Origin: a bacterium D16-51
Lineage (GTDB): Bacteria > Bacillota > Clostridia > Lachnospirales > Lachnospiraceae
Length of the DNA stretch: 64,000 nt
Assembly: GCA_003612285.1 (NCBI GenBank)
Contig: RAYE01000024.1
Span: 1 to 64,000, forward strand
Direction of reading: 5' to 3'
Each line of letters starts with the position of its first letter. Position 1 is the first letter of the stretch. Positions 27,095-33,987 of the stretch are shown one piece after another. The notes beneath the pieces were generated by a model. That model worked only from the letters and a program-made list of their open reading frames with translations. It had not been told where the DNA came from and did no database searches. Both the position numbers and the translations under genes were made by a program.

Positions 27095-28126
27095 GTGATT
27101 TATATGATTGGCTGGACCCATTCAGAGAATGGACCGGCAGGGGTTGTTAAAGAATTAAAAAAAGCATCTGAATTTTTACAGATTGAGGACATTGAATTTG
27201 TTTCTTTATCAGGAAATAAGAAAGATATCTTAAAAAGGGTAGCAGCTATCTTCAAACAGAATGATGGTTCTTGTATATGTATACATTCTGGACCGTATTT
27301 AATGTGTTTTTTGTTTTGTCTATTATCAAAAATATATAAAAAGAATAAATATTACCTTGTAGTTCATGGTATATATATAATTGAGAGTATATATATTAGC
27401 AAGCCTGTTTGGTATATAAAATATTGTGAAAAATATATTTACAGGCATTATCAAAATCTTATATGCGTTTCAGAATTATGTAAAAAACAAGTTGAAGAGA
27501 TATATGGGCGTAAAGAGAAGATATATGTTATAAATAATGGCTTTACTTTTCATAAATTACAGGTTATTCACAAAAAAGAATTATTTGACCTAAAATTATT
27601 TTCATTAGGCGGCATAAAAGAAAGAAAAGGCTTTTTAGAGGCTATAGAATTAAAGGACTACATCAGTAAATCGTTAAATATACCAGTTACACTCTTTTTT
27701 TATGGTAATTGCAATGATAATGATTATGAGAAGTTTGAAAAAATAGTATCAAATAGAGATGATATTTCGTATTGCGGCGTAGTAAGAAATAAAGAAGAGT
27801 TATTAACGATTATTTCGCAATATGATATACATTTATCATTAAGTCACGAAGATACATTTAATGTTGCCATTCCTGAGGCGTTATCGGTTGGAGTTCCAAC
27901 GATATCTACGGTTATGTGTGGTGCAAGCATATTTGTTGAAGATAATAAGAATGGGTTAGTAATTGATATAAAAGGTAATTATAAAGATAAAGTTATAAAC
28001 TATATAAAATGCTATGTTGCAGATGAAAAATTTAGAACAAATAATAGATTATATGCAGCAAAAAGTATTGAAGGTAAAGATTGGTATAGTGTTATGAAAA
28101 AGTATTATACATTGTTAACTTCGTAA
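27095..28126 (+). CDS. Glycosyltransferase family 4
   Basis: Last glycosyltransferase of the locus. Seen: MIGWTHSENGPAGVVKELKK with the N-terminal glycine loop, LICVSELCKKQVEEIYG near residue 120, YVINNGFTF, FSLGGIKERKGFLEAIEL near 175, and the EX7E-type EDTFNVAIPEALSVGVPTIS near 252. Length about 344 residues, typical. Start is uncertain: GTG at 27095 has AAAGGAG eleven bases ahead; TTG at 27074, overlapping the previous stop, is also in frame. Strong AT bias matches the other genes of the second segment. Confidence 0.87.
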   Translation: MIYMIGWTHSENGPAGVVKELKKASEFLQIEDIEFVSLSGNKKDILKRVAAIFKQNDGSCICIHSGPYLMCFLFCLLSKIYKKNKYYLVVHGIYIIESIYISKPVWYIKYCEKYIYRHYQNLICVSELCKKQVEEIYGRKEKIYVINNGFTFHKLQVIHKKELFDLKLFSLGGIKERKGFLEAIELKDYISKSLNIPVTLFFYGNCNDNDYEKFEKIVSNRDDISYCGVVRNKEELLTIISQYDIHLSLSHEDTFNVAIPEALSVGVPTISTVMCGASIFVEDNKNGLVIDIKGNYKDKVINYIKCYVADEKFRTNNRLYAAKSIEGKDWYSVMKKYYTLLTS

Positions 28127-28240
28127 GGTTAATCTGAAATTGAGGATTGCTGCTTTTTAGGTGAAACAAAATGGGTTTGCTCTTTTCCAGAAATTGACTG
28201 CAAAGGCTGTTCTTCTTTTCATAAGATAGACAAAGCTGCA

Positions 28241-28306
28241 CAGCAGCAACCTATGCCGAAGGTAGAGGGCCTATCGCATAAAAAGAGAATAGCCGTGAAT
28301 AGTAAC
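28241..28306 (+). repeat. Intergenic repeat ending in TGAATAGTAAC, copy 1
   Basis: About 66 bases that align with 52637-52702: both run AG(C/T)AGC, CCTA(T/A)GCC, AAGG(T/C)AGAGGG, CTAT, AAAGA, then GAAT(A/G)GC(C/T)GTGAATAGTAAC. Each can fold through GGC..TAT with ATAGCC or a wobble equivalent. The 290-base gap between the GT4 gene and the next small ORF holds nothing else recognisable. Probably a non-coding repeat family of the host. Confidence 0.6.
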
Positions 28307-28416
28307 AGTTGAAAGAGTACAATAGGAAATAAATTGGGTAAAGGCTTTACACCCATTACATAATTTACTATAATATGGATAGTAATAAATATTTATCCTA
28401 TGAGGGGGTGAAAGAT

Positions 28417-28593
28417 ATGCCAAACAATGAGAAAGAATTGAATTGTTATCTATTTGATCAGTTGACATTATTAGAAAGGCTTGAAATTGAGGCGCATAAA
28501 GATAATGCCGAAAATGTTTTAAAACAAATTACTTTTGAAAAAAATGCAATCAACCGTAAACTTTATCAAAAACCGCTATTAACTGACAGTTAA
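28417..28593 (+). CDS. Small hypothetical protein
   Basis: A 58-residue charged protein, MPNNEKELNCYLFDQLTLLE then mainly helical sequence. GAGGGGGTG lies about seven bases before the ATG, which is a strong ribosome site, and a good terminator follows the stop. No family is recognised. Its size, acid/base balance and isolation would fit an antitoxin-like or regulatory peptide, but that is only a guess. Confidence 0.5.
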   Translation: MPNNEKELNCYLFDQLTLLERLEIEAHKDNAENVLKQITFEKNAINRKLYQKPLLTDS

Positions 28594-28612
28594 TAATCAC
28601 ATATCACATATA

Positions 28613-28656
28613 AAGGTGTAAAGTCTTATTCAATTATTAAGACTTTGCACCTTTTT
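28613..28656 (+). terminator. Strong intrinsic terminator
   Basis: AAGGTGTAAAGTCTTA (28613-28628) pairs along 16 positions with 28638-28653, with a single G-U pair, and a run of T follows. It ends the transcript of the small gene at 28417. Confidence 0.8.
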
Positions 28657-28704
28657 AATTTGCAGAAATATGTAAACAGCAATATGAAAGTGAGGTAATG
28701 CATT

Positions 28705-28836
28705 ATGGCAAAAATTAGGACAATTACAATGAAAGAGATTCGGGATGAAATCAACAATGGTAAAGAAGCGACTGTGATGGTTGGCAAGAGTACACACAAG
28801 CCGGAAGCGCCCAAAAGCACAGGCACCACGACCTAA
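28705..28836 (+). CDS. Very small ORF, possibly a gene remnant
   Basis: 43 codons, MAKIRTITMKEIRDEINNGK followed by a Thr/Lys-rich end. GTGAGGT is a modest ribosome site ahead of the ATG. The first 25 residues look like the start of a small regulatory or antitoxin-type protein (MKEIRDEINNGKEATVMVGK), then sequence quality drops. It may be a truncated gene rather than a functional one. Confidence 0.3.
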   Translation: MAKIRTITMKEIRDEINNGKEATVMVGKSTHKPEAPKSTGTTT

Positions 28837-28941
28837 TGGTGCCAACAAGCCTCAAGACTGGCAATGGCTTGTAAAATAATTGTGTTAGCATAGGGGAATG
28901 TCTTAGAAAACGGATAGACTTTGTTACCCGGTTATGCCCAA

Positions 28942-29907
28942 TTAATTGCTATATTTTTCATAAATCTCTTCGGCTTCTTTCATTGTAAGGTCTAATTTTC
29001 CCGCCAGCCTTTTAATTGTAATATTTTTATCTTCATTATACTCAAAAGCCATTTCTATAATTCCTCTTGCCTCGCCCCTTGCTTCGCCTCTTGCTTCGCC
29101 TCTTGCTTCACTGTCCCGCCTAATTGATTCTTCAATCGTCATAACTTCTCTAACCTCCTCTTCAATTTTACCAGAATAATCTGAATATGGGTTACAATCA
29201 GAATTGCCTACTTGACGTGTAAAAACAGACTTTAAATACTTTATCAAATTGTCCTGGTCCTCTTCAATTTTTAAATCCCTTGATAAATAAACCAGACTAA
29301 GGTGTATCAGGTTAAGCTGCTCGTTTATTTCTGAGGCGTCTATAAAACTGTCACTAAAGCTTCCAGACAGCCCCGCAGTATATATAGAATTCTGAAATCC
29401 TTCTGGAATCCCATTTTTTATAATCCATACAGAATATACCGGCTTTACCTGGTTATAAGATTCCTCCCCTAATTTTTCAATCTGTCTGCTGATTAGCCTG
29501 CAGCAGTAATAAACTCCACGTTTGGGAAGCGGATATGAAAGATTATTTTCCCGCTGCATTTCCAAATCAAAGAAAAAGTTTACACTGCATTCGCCCTTTC
29601 CGCCAGGTAATCTACAATTAACCAAAACATCATAGTGTGTTGTTGTTTCACTGCCTTTGCCAGAGTCTTCGGAGTCATACGCCTGTGGGTTTACTGCTTC
29701 ATCGCCAATGGGGCAGATAAGCTCTTCTATTTCCTCCAAAGTGCATGATGCATATTCTGGTACAATATTTAGTAGAATTGGCGTAAGAAATTCTTTCTTT
29801 GTAAACAGCTGCTTGAATTTTTTGTCAAAAGTCAAATCAGAATCCTTCAAAAGATCTAACTTATTCATTTGCTCCAAATTTTTCTTCTGGGTAACTTTTT
29901 GTGTCAT
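28942..29907 (-). CDS. Rpn-type PD-(D/E)XK nuclease/transposase family protein
   Basis: Belongs to the Rpn/YhgA-like recombination-promoting nucleases often annotated as putative transposases. Seen: DLTFDKKFKQLFTKKEFLTP at the N-terminus, HYDVLVNCRLPGGKG followed by FFFDLEMQRENN, which supplies the D...E.Q nuclease core, and RGVYYCCRLISRQIEKLG. Near residue 265 the sequence turns into four GEAR units encoded by 12-base tandem repeats, then a short helical tail. Length 321 is normal. It is alone, on the opposite strand, in a region of gene scraps, which fits a mobile or recombination-prone gene. No terminal repeats were found beside it. Confidence 0.85.
   Translation of the reverse strand: MTQKVTQKKNLEQMNKLDLLKDSDLTFDKKFKQLFTKKEFLTPILLNIVPEYASCTLEEIEELICPIGDEAVNPQAYDSEDSGKGSETTTHYDVLVNCRLPGGKGECSVNFFFDLEMQRENNLSYPLPKRGVYYCCRLISRQIEKLGEESYNQVKPVYSVWIIKNGIPEGFQNSIYTAGLSGSFSDSFIDASEINEQLNLIHLSLVYLSRDLKIEEDQDNLIKYLKSVFTRQVGNSDCNPYSDYSGKIEEEVREVMTIEESIRRDSEARGEARGEARGEARGIIEMAFEYNEDKNITIKRLAGKLDLTMKEAEEIYEKYSN
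29066..29113 (-). repeat. Four 12-base tandem repeats inside the Rpn-type gene
   Basis: On the plus strand, units of CTTGCTTCGCCT or near copies lie at 29066, 29078, 29090 and 29102. The inner two are identical and the outer two differ at two to four positions. As the unit is 12 bases, changes in copy number keep the frame and only lengthen a GEAR-rich linker. Confidence 0.85.
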
Positions 29908-30102
29908 ATGTTCCTCCCTGGGTAATTACTGTTTCATATTGAAACCATATGTCTGAATAGTGGTATACAATTTATAAAGTCCCCTGCTTTCATGCTATCA
30001 CAGAGAGTATCTAATGTCAAACAAAAGAACATCTGAACCAGCTCTGACGCTTGAATTTTGCTGCTATTCATGGCCGTTCTAAACATCATACAGAGAAACG
30101 AA

Positions 30103-30531
30103 TCAAAACCTATCTAAAGAAGCTGTCTCATCCATATAATACTTTTTGGCATTTTCCTGAAAGACCGTGAAAATTTCATAAAATGTTCCTATAATTTTTT
30201 CAAATTCATCAGCGGCCAATATGCCGTCATAGTCATGTGCCAGCTTATTTCTGGTTCTCATCATTTTCAGCCAGACATCGTCATTGATGATCCCATTAGC
30301 AAAAGCTGTCTGCAGTGTTTCTCTGGGTGAGCCTGTAGCAAAATCAAGGACTCCCATATGTTCTGTTAAAATATCTTTCATAACTTTCCATGAAAGGTCA
30401 AAAGATAAATTGAATCGGTGGACAGTAGCTTCAAGAACCATGTCATCTTCTGGATTTTTCAGTCTGCTTTTTGCCAGGTTTTCCAGGCTTCTGCAAAAAG
30501 AATCAAAGCGTTTCATAGATTTGCTTTTCAT
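30103..30531 (-). CDS. hepT: HepT-type HEPN toxin (HI0074 family)
   Basis: Probable RNA-cleaving toxin of a type VII toxin-antitoxin pair. Seen: an all-helical 142-residue protein with RNKLAHDY near residues 94-101, which is the HEPN motif RX4HXY with Arg94, His99 and Tyr101; SFDLSWKVMKDILTEHMG near 43 and SPRETLQTAF near 68 are the usual HI0074-family signatures. In studied pairs the antitoxin adds AMP to the tyrosine. The start at 30531 is chosen because GGAGG lies 10 bases ahead on the minus strand. It overlaps the mntA-like gene by 29 bases. Older naming would be nucleotidyltransferase substrate-binding protein. Confidence 0.85.
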   Translation of the reverse strand: MKSKSMKRFDSFCRSLENLAKSRLKNPEDDMVLEATVHRFNLSFDLSWKVMKDILTEHMGVLDFATGSPRETLQTAFANGIINDDVWLKMMRTRNKLAHDYDGILAADEFEKIIGTFYEIFTVFQENAKKYYMDETASLDRF

Positions 30532-30826
30532 AATTTTCAATATCCTCCAATAAAAATTTATCTTTAATATTTTCAAACTCAAAAATATCTATCTTTCTTA
30601 AAGTATCTATTTGTTCTAAGTCTTTTTCTAACTTTTCTAGATTTTTACAGCCATATACGACAAAATCAATATCACTGGTAAAGGCAGCGTTTCCTTTTGC
30701 AAAAGAGCCAAACAAACTAAGTTTTTTCACACCATTTGCTTTACAGATCTGTTTTGTTTTTTCAATAATCTCGTCCACTTCCATGGTATTGTGCTGTCCT
30801 TCCCACTCCATTTTTTCTCTTACCAT
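30503..30826 (-). CDS. mntA: MntA-type minimal nucleotidyltransferase antitoxin
   Basis: Seen: LSLFGSFAKGNAAFTSDIDF near residues 37-55, which is exactly GSX10DXD (Gly40, Ser41, Asp52, Asp54), the MntA catalytic signature, and a further acidic residue in DIFEFE for the third metal ligand. Length 107 residues fits minimal nucleotidyltransferases. AGGAG lies 7 bases before the ATG at 30826. Gene order antitoxin then toxin with overlap is standard. A sigma-A-like promoter is visible upstream. Confidence 0.85.
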   Translation of the reverse strand: MVREKMEWEGQHNTMEVDEIIEKTKQICKANGVKKLSLFGSFAKGNAAFTSDIDFVVYGCKNLEKLEKDLEQIDTLRKIDIFEFENIKDKFLLEDIENYEKQIYETL

Positions 30827-30863
30827 TCTATGACTCCTTTTCAATAACGGGCTGATATCTTCT

Positions 30864-30891
30864 ATTATAATCTTTTGCCTGGCCTTTGCAA
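30864..30891 (-). promoter_or_regulatory. Promoter of the mntA-hepT pair
   Basis: On the minus strand TTGCAA (30886-30891) and TATAAT (30864-30869) are 16 bases apart, and the mntA start is about 38 bases downstream of the -10 box. Confidence 0.65.
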
Positions 30892-30927
30892 GGCATTTTG
30901 CTATGGAATAAAGTTTACACTTGAACT

Positions 30928-31599
30928 GTTACTATTCACGGTCAATGGTATCAGGATAGAAACAAATAAAAAATAATTTTCCCAGATATTTTCTAAATTA
31001 TGCAGTATGAGAAAATGATATTGTTTGATATTTTCTGCAAAATAACTAAAGTTTTATTTAACATATAACTGACAAAAATTATAGAAGACATTGCTTTCCG
31101 GCAATCCTACGCTCTTAAGAATTGCTAATGCTTTTTGCTTCCAGCCCTGATTAGCGCGCCCACTGCCAAAACTCACCGGAAACAACGGTTCCATGATATT
31201 TCGGCTGGGGCTTCAGAATGCGTTGGTACTTGTGGCTGTGGAGGATGCAAAACATCCGCCACAGCCATTATGTACCATTACGCATTCTGTGCAGTGGAAA
31301 CGTACCAGCCGAAATATCTATGGAACCGTTGTTTCCGGTTCAGGCAGTTGTCCGTGCGCGCGCATAGGCTGGAAGCTTAAAAAGCAAAGCAATTCTAAAA
31401 GAGCTAAATTGTCCTGTGGAAAGCAATGTCTTTCTAAATTTTTGTCAGGCTGTAATTTACAGCAAACTTTAGTTATTTTGCAGAAAATCAGGACGGCTTC
31501 TGCTTTCTCATACTGCATAATATGGAAAATACATCCAAAGGGAAAATCATTTTTTATTTGTTTCTATAATTTATGATATCATTGACCGTGAATAGTAAC
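30928..31599. repeat. 670-base imperfect palindrome (giant inverted repeat)
   Basis: The left arm starts GTTACTATTCACGGTCAATG at 30928 and the right arm ends with its complement, CATTGACCGTGAATAGTAAC, at 31599. Matching blocks run all the way in: TTATTTGTTTCTAT, ATTATGCAGTATGAGAAA, CTGCAAAATAACTAAAGTTT, GACATTGCTTTCC, CCGGAAACAACGGTTCCAT, ATATTTCGGCTGG and AGAATGCGT, ending in a central hairpin GGATG-caaaa-CATCC at 31243-31257. The direct repeat CTTGAACTGT flanks it at 30920-30929 and 31600-31609, like a target-site duplication. The arms differ by small indels and substitutions. ORFs inside are shadows. Likely a MITE-like element or a large hairpin RNA. Confidence 0.85.
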
Positions 31600-31623
31600 C
31601 TTGAACTGTGTGTTTGACTTAAT

Positions 31624-31667
31624 CCATGCCAAAAATCCTCGAATCTGGCATGGGTGTGAACAGTAAC
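31624..31667 (+). repeat. Hairpin followed by a TGAACAGTAAC motif
   Basis: CCATGCC (31624-31630) pairs perfectly with GGCATGG (31647-31653), and TGAACAGTAAC follows at 31657-31667. This hairpin-then-motif order recalls the ends of the repeats at 28241 and 52637, so it may be a further, diverged member. Confidence 0.45.
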
Positions 31668-31706
31668 AAAATGATTGGCATATCCATCACCTGGAGATTG
31701 TCGTTT

Positions 31707-31730
31707 AGGTGTTTAATTTGAACACCTTTT
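31707..31730 (+). terminator. Small hairpin with T tail
   Basis: AGGTGTT (31707-31713) pairs with AACACCT (31721-31727) and is followed by TTT. It overlaps a weak TTGAAC/TATAGA promoter candidate for the acetyltransferase gene, so it could equally be an operator. Confidence 0.4.
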
Positions 31731-31849
31731 GTGTTAGTATATAGAAAATAATATTGTTTGGCATGGCGGTATGCAATGTAAATGTTGCCAGGCAGTTTAT
31801 AAGGAAGCATTAAGACAGCATATGATATTGGATTTTAGGAGGAGATTTG

Positions 31850-32332
31850 ATGATTCGCAAAATTAGGAGGGATGAGATACTGGACTGTGTAGAGGTTATC
31901 TGCAAAAGTTTTATGACAGTGGCAGACGAGTTTGGATTTACGATAGAAAATGCACCAGGGTTTACAGCATTTGCGACAACGGAGGAACGTCTTGTTTATC
32001 AATTGGAACAGGAACAAAGACAGATGTTTGCATATTACAGTGATGGACAGATGGCAGGATATTATTCTTTGTTAAAGCAAAATGAAAAAGAGTGTGAACT
32101 GAATAATTTATGTGTGTTAGAGGAGTACAGACATGAAAAGATTGGGGAGCGGCTTTTGGAGCATGCCATCGCTGAGGCTGGGAGAATGGGATGTTCTCAG
32201 ATGAATATTGGAATCGTGGAGGAAAATGTGAAGCTGCGGAAATGGTATGAGGCACATGGAGCAAGGCATATAGGAGTAGAAAAATATGATTTCTTTCCTT
32301 TTACTTGTGGGTATATGAAGAAGATGTTGTAA
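31850..32332 (+). CDS. GNAT family N-acetyltransferase
   Basis: Acetyl-CoA dependent transferase with unknown acceptor. Seen: MIRKIRRDEILDCVEVICKS at the start, YSLLKQNEKECELNNLCVLE (beta4) and the acetyl-CoA loop EYRHEKIGERLLEHAIAEA near residue 93 (R/QxxGxG/A type, here RHEKIG), then MNIGIVEENVKLRKWYEAHG with the usual N..A..WY..G block. 160 residues is typical. AGGAGGAG lies five bases before the ATG. The neighbourhood is full of broken genes, but this one is intact. Confidence 0.88.
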   Translation: MIRKIRRDEILDCVEVICKSFMTVADEFGFTIENAPGFTAFATTEERLVYQLEQEQRQMFAYYSDGQMAGYYSLLKQNEKECELNNLCVLEEYRHEKIGERLLEHAIAEAGRMGCSQMNIGIVEENVKLRKWYEAHGARHIGVEKYDFFPFTCGYMKKML

Positions 32333-32358
32333 GGGATGCTCTTATATTGTCAGTTAGA

Positions 32359-32466
32359 ATGAAAGCAGGAGGCAATTCGGGAAGTGGAAAAACTACCGTT
32401 GCGAAAGAATTGCAAAAGAAATTTGGCAGGAATACGATGAAAATGGGAGTTTTGAAAAAATTATAA
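32359..32466 (+). pseudogene. Fragment of a P-loop kinase/ATPase
   Basis: 36 codons containing GGNSGSGKTTVAKELQKKFG, a clean Walker A and following helix as in small AAA/zeta-type kinases, which normally exceed 150 residues. The frame stops at 32466 and nothing downstream continues the fold. A truncated remnant. Confidence 0.65.
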
Positions 32467-32473
32467 AAAATAC

Positions 32474-32502
32474 TTGCAAAATGGAACAAGCTGGTATATA
32501 AT
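32474..32502 (+). promoter_or_regulatory. Promoter of the tRNA-Gln pair
   Basis: TTGCAA (32474-32479) and TATAAT (32497-32502) with a 17-base spacer; the first tRNA starts 35 bases downstream. Confidence 0.75.
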
Positions 32503-32536
32503 AAGCAAGTGCTTGTGAGAAAGACAAGTACTATAA

Positions 32537-32608
32537 TGGGCTATCGCCAAATGGTAAGGCACTGGACTCTGACTCCAGCATTTCAAGGTTCGAATCCTTG
32601 TAGCCCAG
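32537..32608 (+). tRNA. tRNA-Gln (anticodon CTG), copy 1
   Basis: Cloverleaf reads TGGGCTA/TAGCCCA acceptor stem, D-arm GCC..GGC, anticodon stem CTGGA/TCCAG around CTCTGAC (anticodon CTG), and T-arm CAAGG-TTCGAAT-CCTTG, with discriminator G. CCA is not encoded. Confidence 0.93.
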
Positions 32609-32645
32609 TTTTTAAGTGTTTAATAGTGGGAAAGTTTATATTTGA

Positions 32646-32717
32646 TGGGCTATCGCCAAACGGTAAGGCACTGGACTCTGACTCCAGCATTTCAAGGTTC
32701 GAATCCTTGTAGCCCAG
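32646..32717 (+). tRNA. tRNA-Gln (anticodon CTG), copy 2
   Basis: Identical to the first copy except one D-loop base (AAACGG for AAATGG). Separated by 37 bases, so both are likely on one transcript. The 258 bases that follow, up to the next gene, hold only a weak ORF remnant near 32780-32870. Confidence 0.93.
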
Positions 32718-32975
32718 TTTGAATCGCAGAGTAGTTATATTCTGCGATTTTATATTTTACAAAGAAAATGGGAGGGACTAAATGAAGATTCTTTTCATGC
32801 CCAGGGAGATGGATGTTTAGTAGTAGATTTAGAAGAAACATTTCCAATGGAGGATTATTCAATTTTTTAGGGTGGGGACAAATAAAAAGCAAAGAAATAT
32901 TTGGAAATCTTTATTGAAAACATATAAGCAAATATTAAAGAAATATTGAGTTTAAAAAAGGAAAGAGAGAAACAG

Positions 32976-33956
32976 ATGAGTGACAAGGATTTAAAGACAA
33001 TTTGGCTGGTAATACCCTGCTATAATGAGGAGGAGGTGCTGTCAGAAACTTCTAAGCAGCTACAGGGCATTATGGAGGGGCTGGCTGGGAAAGGCAAAAT
33101 CAGCAAAGAGAGCAGGGTGGCTTTTGTAAATGATGGTTCAAAAGATACGACATGGGAAATAATTGCAGGGCTGCACAGGGAAAACCCTCTGTTTGTGGGA
33201 ATTAACCTGGCGCATAACAGGGGGCATCAGAATGCGTTGTTTGCAGGCCTGATGACGGCAAAGGAGTATGCGGATGCGGTGATTTCTTTAGATGCTGACT
33301 TACAGGATGATGTAGGGGCGATTGAGGAGTTTGTAGACAAGTTTCTGGAGGGGAAAGACATTGTCTATGGCGTCCGTTCCACCAGGGCGACAGATACCCG
33401 TTTTAAAAGGGGGACAGCCCATGCTTTTTATAAGCTGATGAACATGATGGGGGCGGATACTTTGGAAGACCATGCGGATTACCGTTTAATGAGTCAGAGG
33501 GCGCTTGAGGCTTTGTCAGAGTATGGGGAGGTAAATCTTTTCCTGCGCGGGATTGTTCCATCTATTGGGTATGAGACAGATGTGGTTTATTACCAGCGTC
33601 ATGAGCGTTTTGCAGGGGAATCGAAATATCCTTTGAAAAAAATGCTGGCGTTTGCTGTGGAGGGGATTACGTCGTTTAGCATTAAGCCTATCCGGCTGAT
33701 TACCAGCCTTGGCGTCTTTTTATTCAGCATCAGCGTCCTTTTGTTAATATACTTCCTTGTAGTCTGGATGTTTGGCTATACTGTGGCAGGATGGACGACA
33801 ATCGTGATTTCTGTCTGGGGGATAGGCGGCCTTCAGCTTTTGGCTCTTGGCGTAATTGGTGAATATATTGGAAAGACTTATCTGGAAGTTAAGCACCGCC
33901 CGCGTTACCAGATTGAAAGCATACTTTATCGGAAGACAGAAAAAGAAGAGGAATAA
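32976..33956 (+). CDS. GT2 polyprenyl-phosphate glycosyltransferase (GtrB/DPM1-like)
   Basis: Makes a polyprenyl-phosphate sugar on the cytosolic face for later use outside. Seen: TIWLVIPCYNEEEVLSETSK, VAFVNDGSKDTTWEII near residue 48, SLDADLQDD near 98 (DxD), the acceptor-loop HRGHQNALFAG form NRGHQNALFAGL, and two C-terminal membrane segments (LGVFLFSISVLLLIYFLVVW and the next) ending in IGEYIGKTYLEVKHRPRY. The ATG at 32976 has GGAAAGAGAG ahead; the earlier TTG lacks a site. A PIG-V-like transferase 1.9 kb away could use the product. Confidence 0.93.
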   Translation: MSDKDLKTIWLVIPCYNEEEVLSETSKQLQGIMEGLAGKGKISKESRVAFVNDGSKDTTWEIIAGLHRENPLFVGINLAHNRGHQNALFAGLMTAKEYADAVISLDADLQDDVGAIEEFVDKFLEGKDIVYGVRSTRATDTRFKRGTAHAFYKLMNMMGADTLEDHADYRLMSQRALEALSEYGEVNLFLRGIVPSIGYETDVVYYQRHERFAGESKYPLKKMLAFAVEGITSFSIKPIRLITSLGVFLFSISVLLLIYFLVVWMFGYTVAGWTTIVISVWGIGGLQLLALGVIGEYIGKTYLEVKHRPRYQIESILYRKTEKEEE

Positions 33957-33971
33957 TCCTCTTCTTTTTCT
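33938..33971. terminator. Bidirectional terminator between converging genes
   Basis: AGAAAAAGAAGAGGA (33938-33952) pairs perfectly with 33957-33971 around ATAA. It covers the stop of the GT2 gene and serves the converging ABC-F gene too. Confidence 0.8.
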
Positions 33972-33987
33972 ATGATAGGACAAAAAA

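Noticed and set aside
31135-31576. Two plus-strand ORFs inside the giant palindrome
   Set aside because: They lie across the symmetric arms, lack ribosome sites and show no protein-like pattern; they are by-products of the palindrome.
28942-31609. A complete insertion sequence spanning the Rpn gene and the palindrome
   Set aside because: No shared terminal repeats bracket both; the CTTGAACTGT repeats bracket only the palindrome.
32780-32870. Possible coding remnant after the tRNAs (GDGCLVVDLEETFPMEDYS)
   Set aside because: Looks protein-like but is too short, has no start or family match, and cannot be supported.
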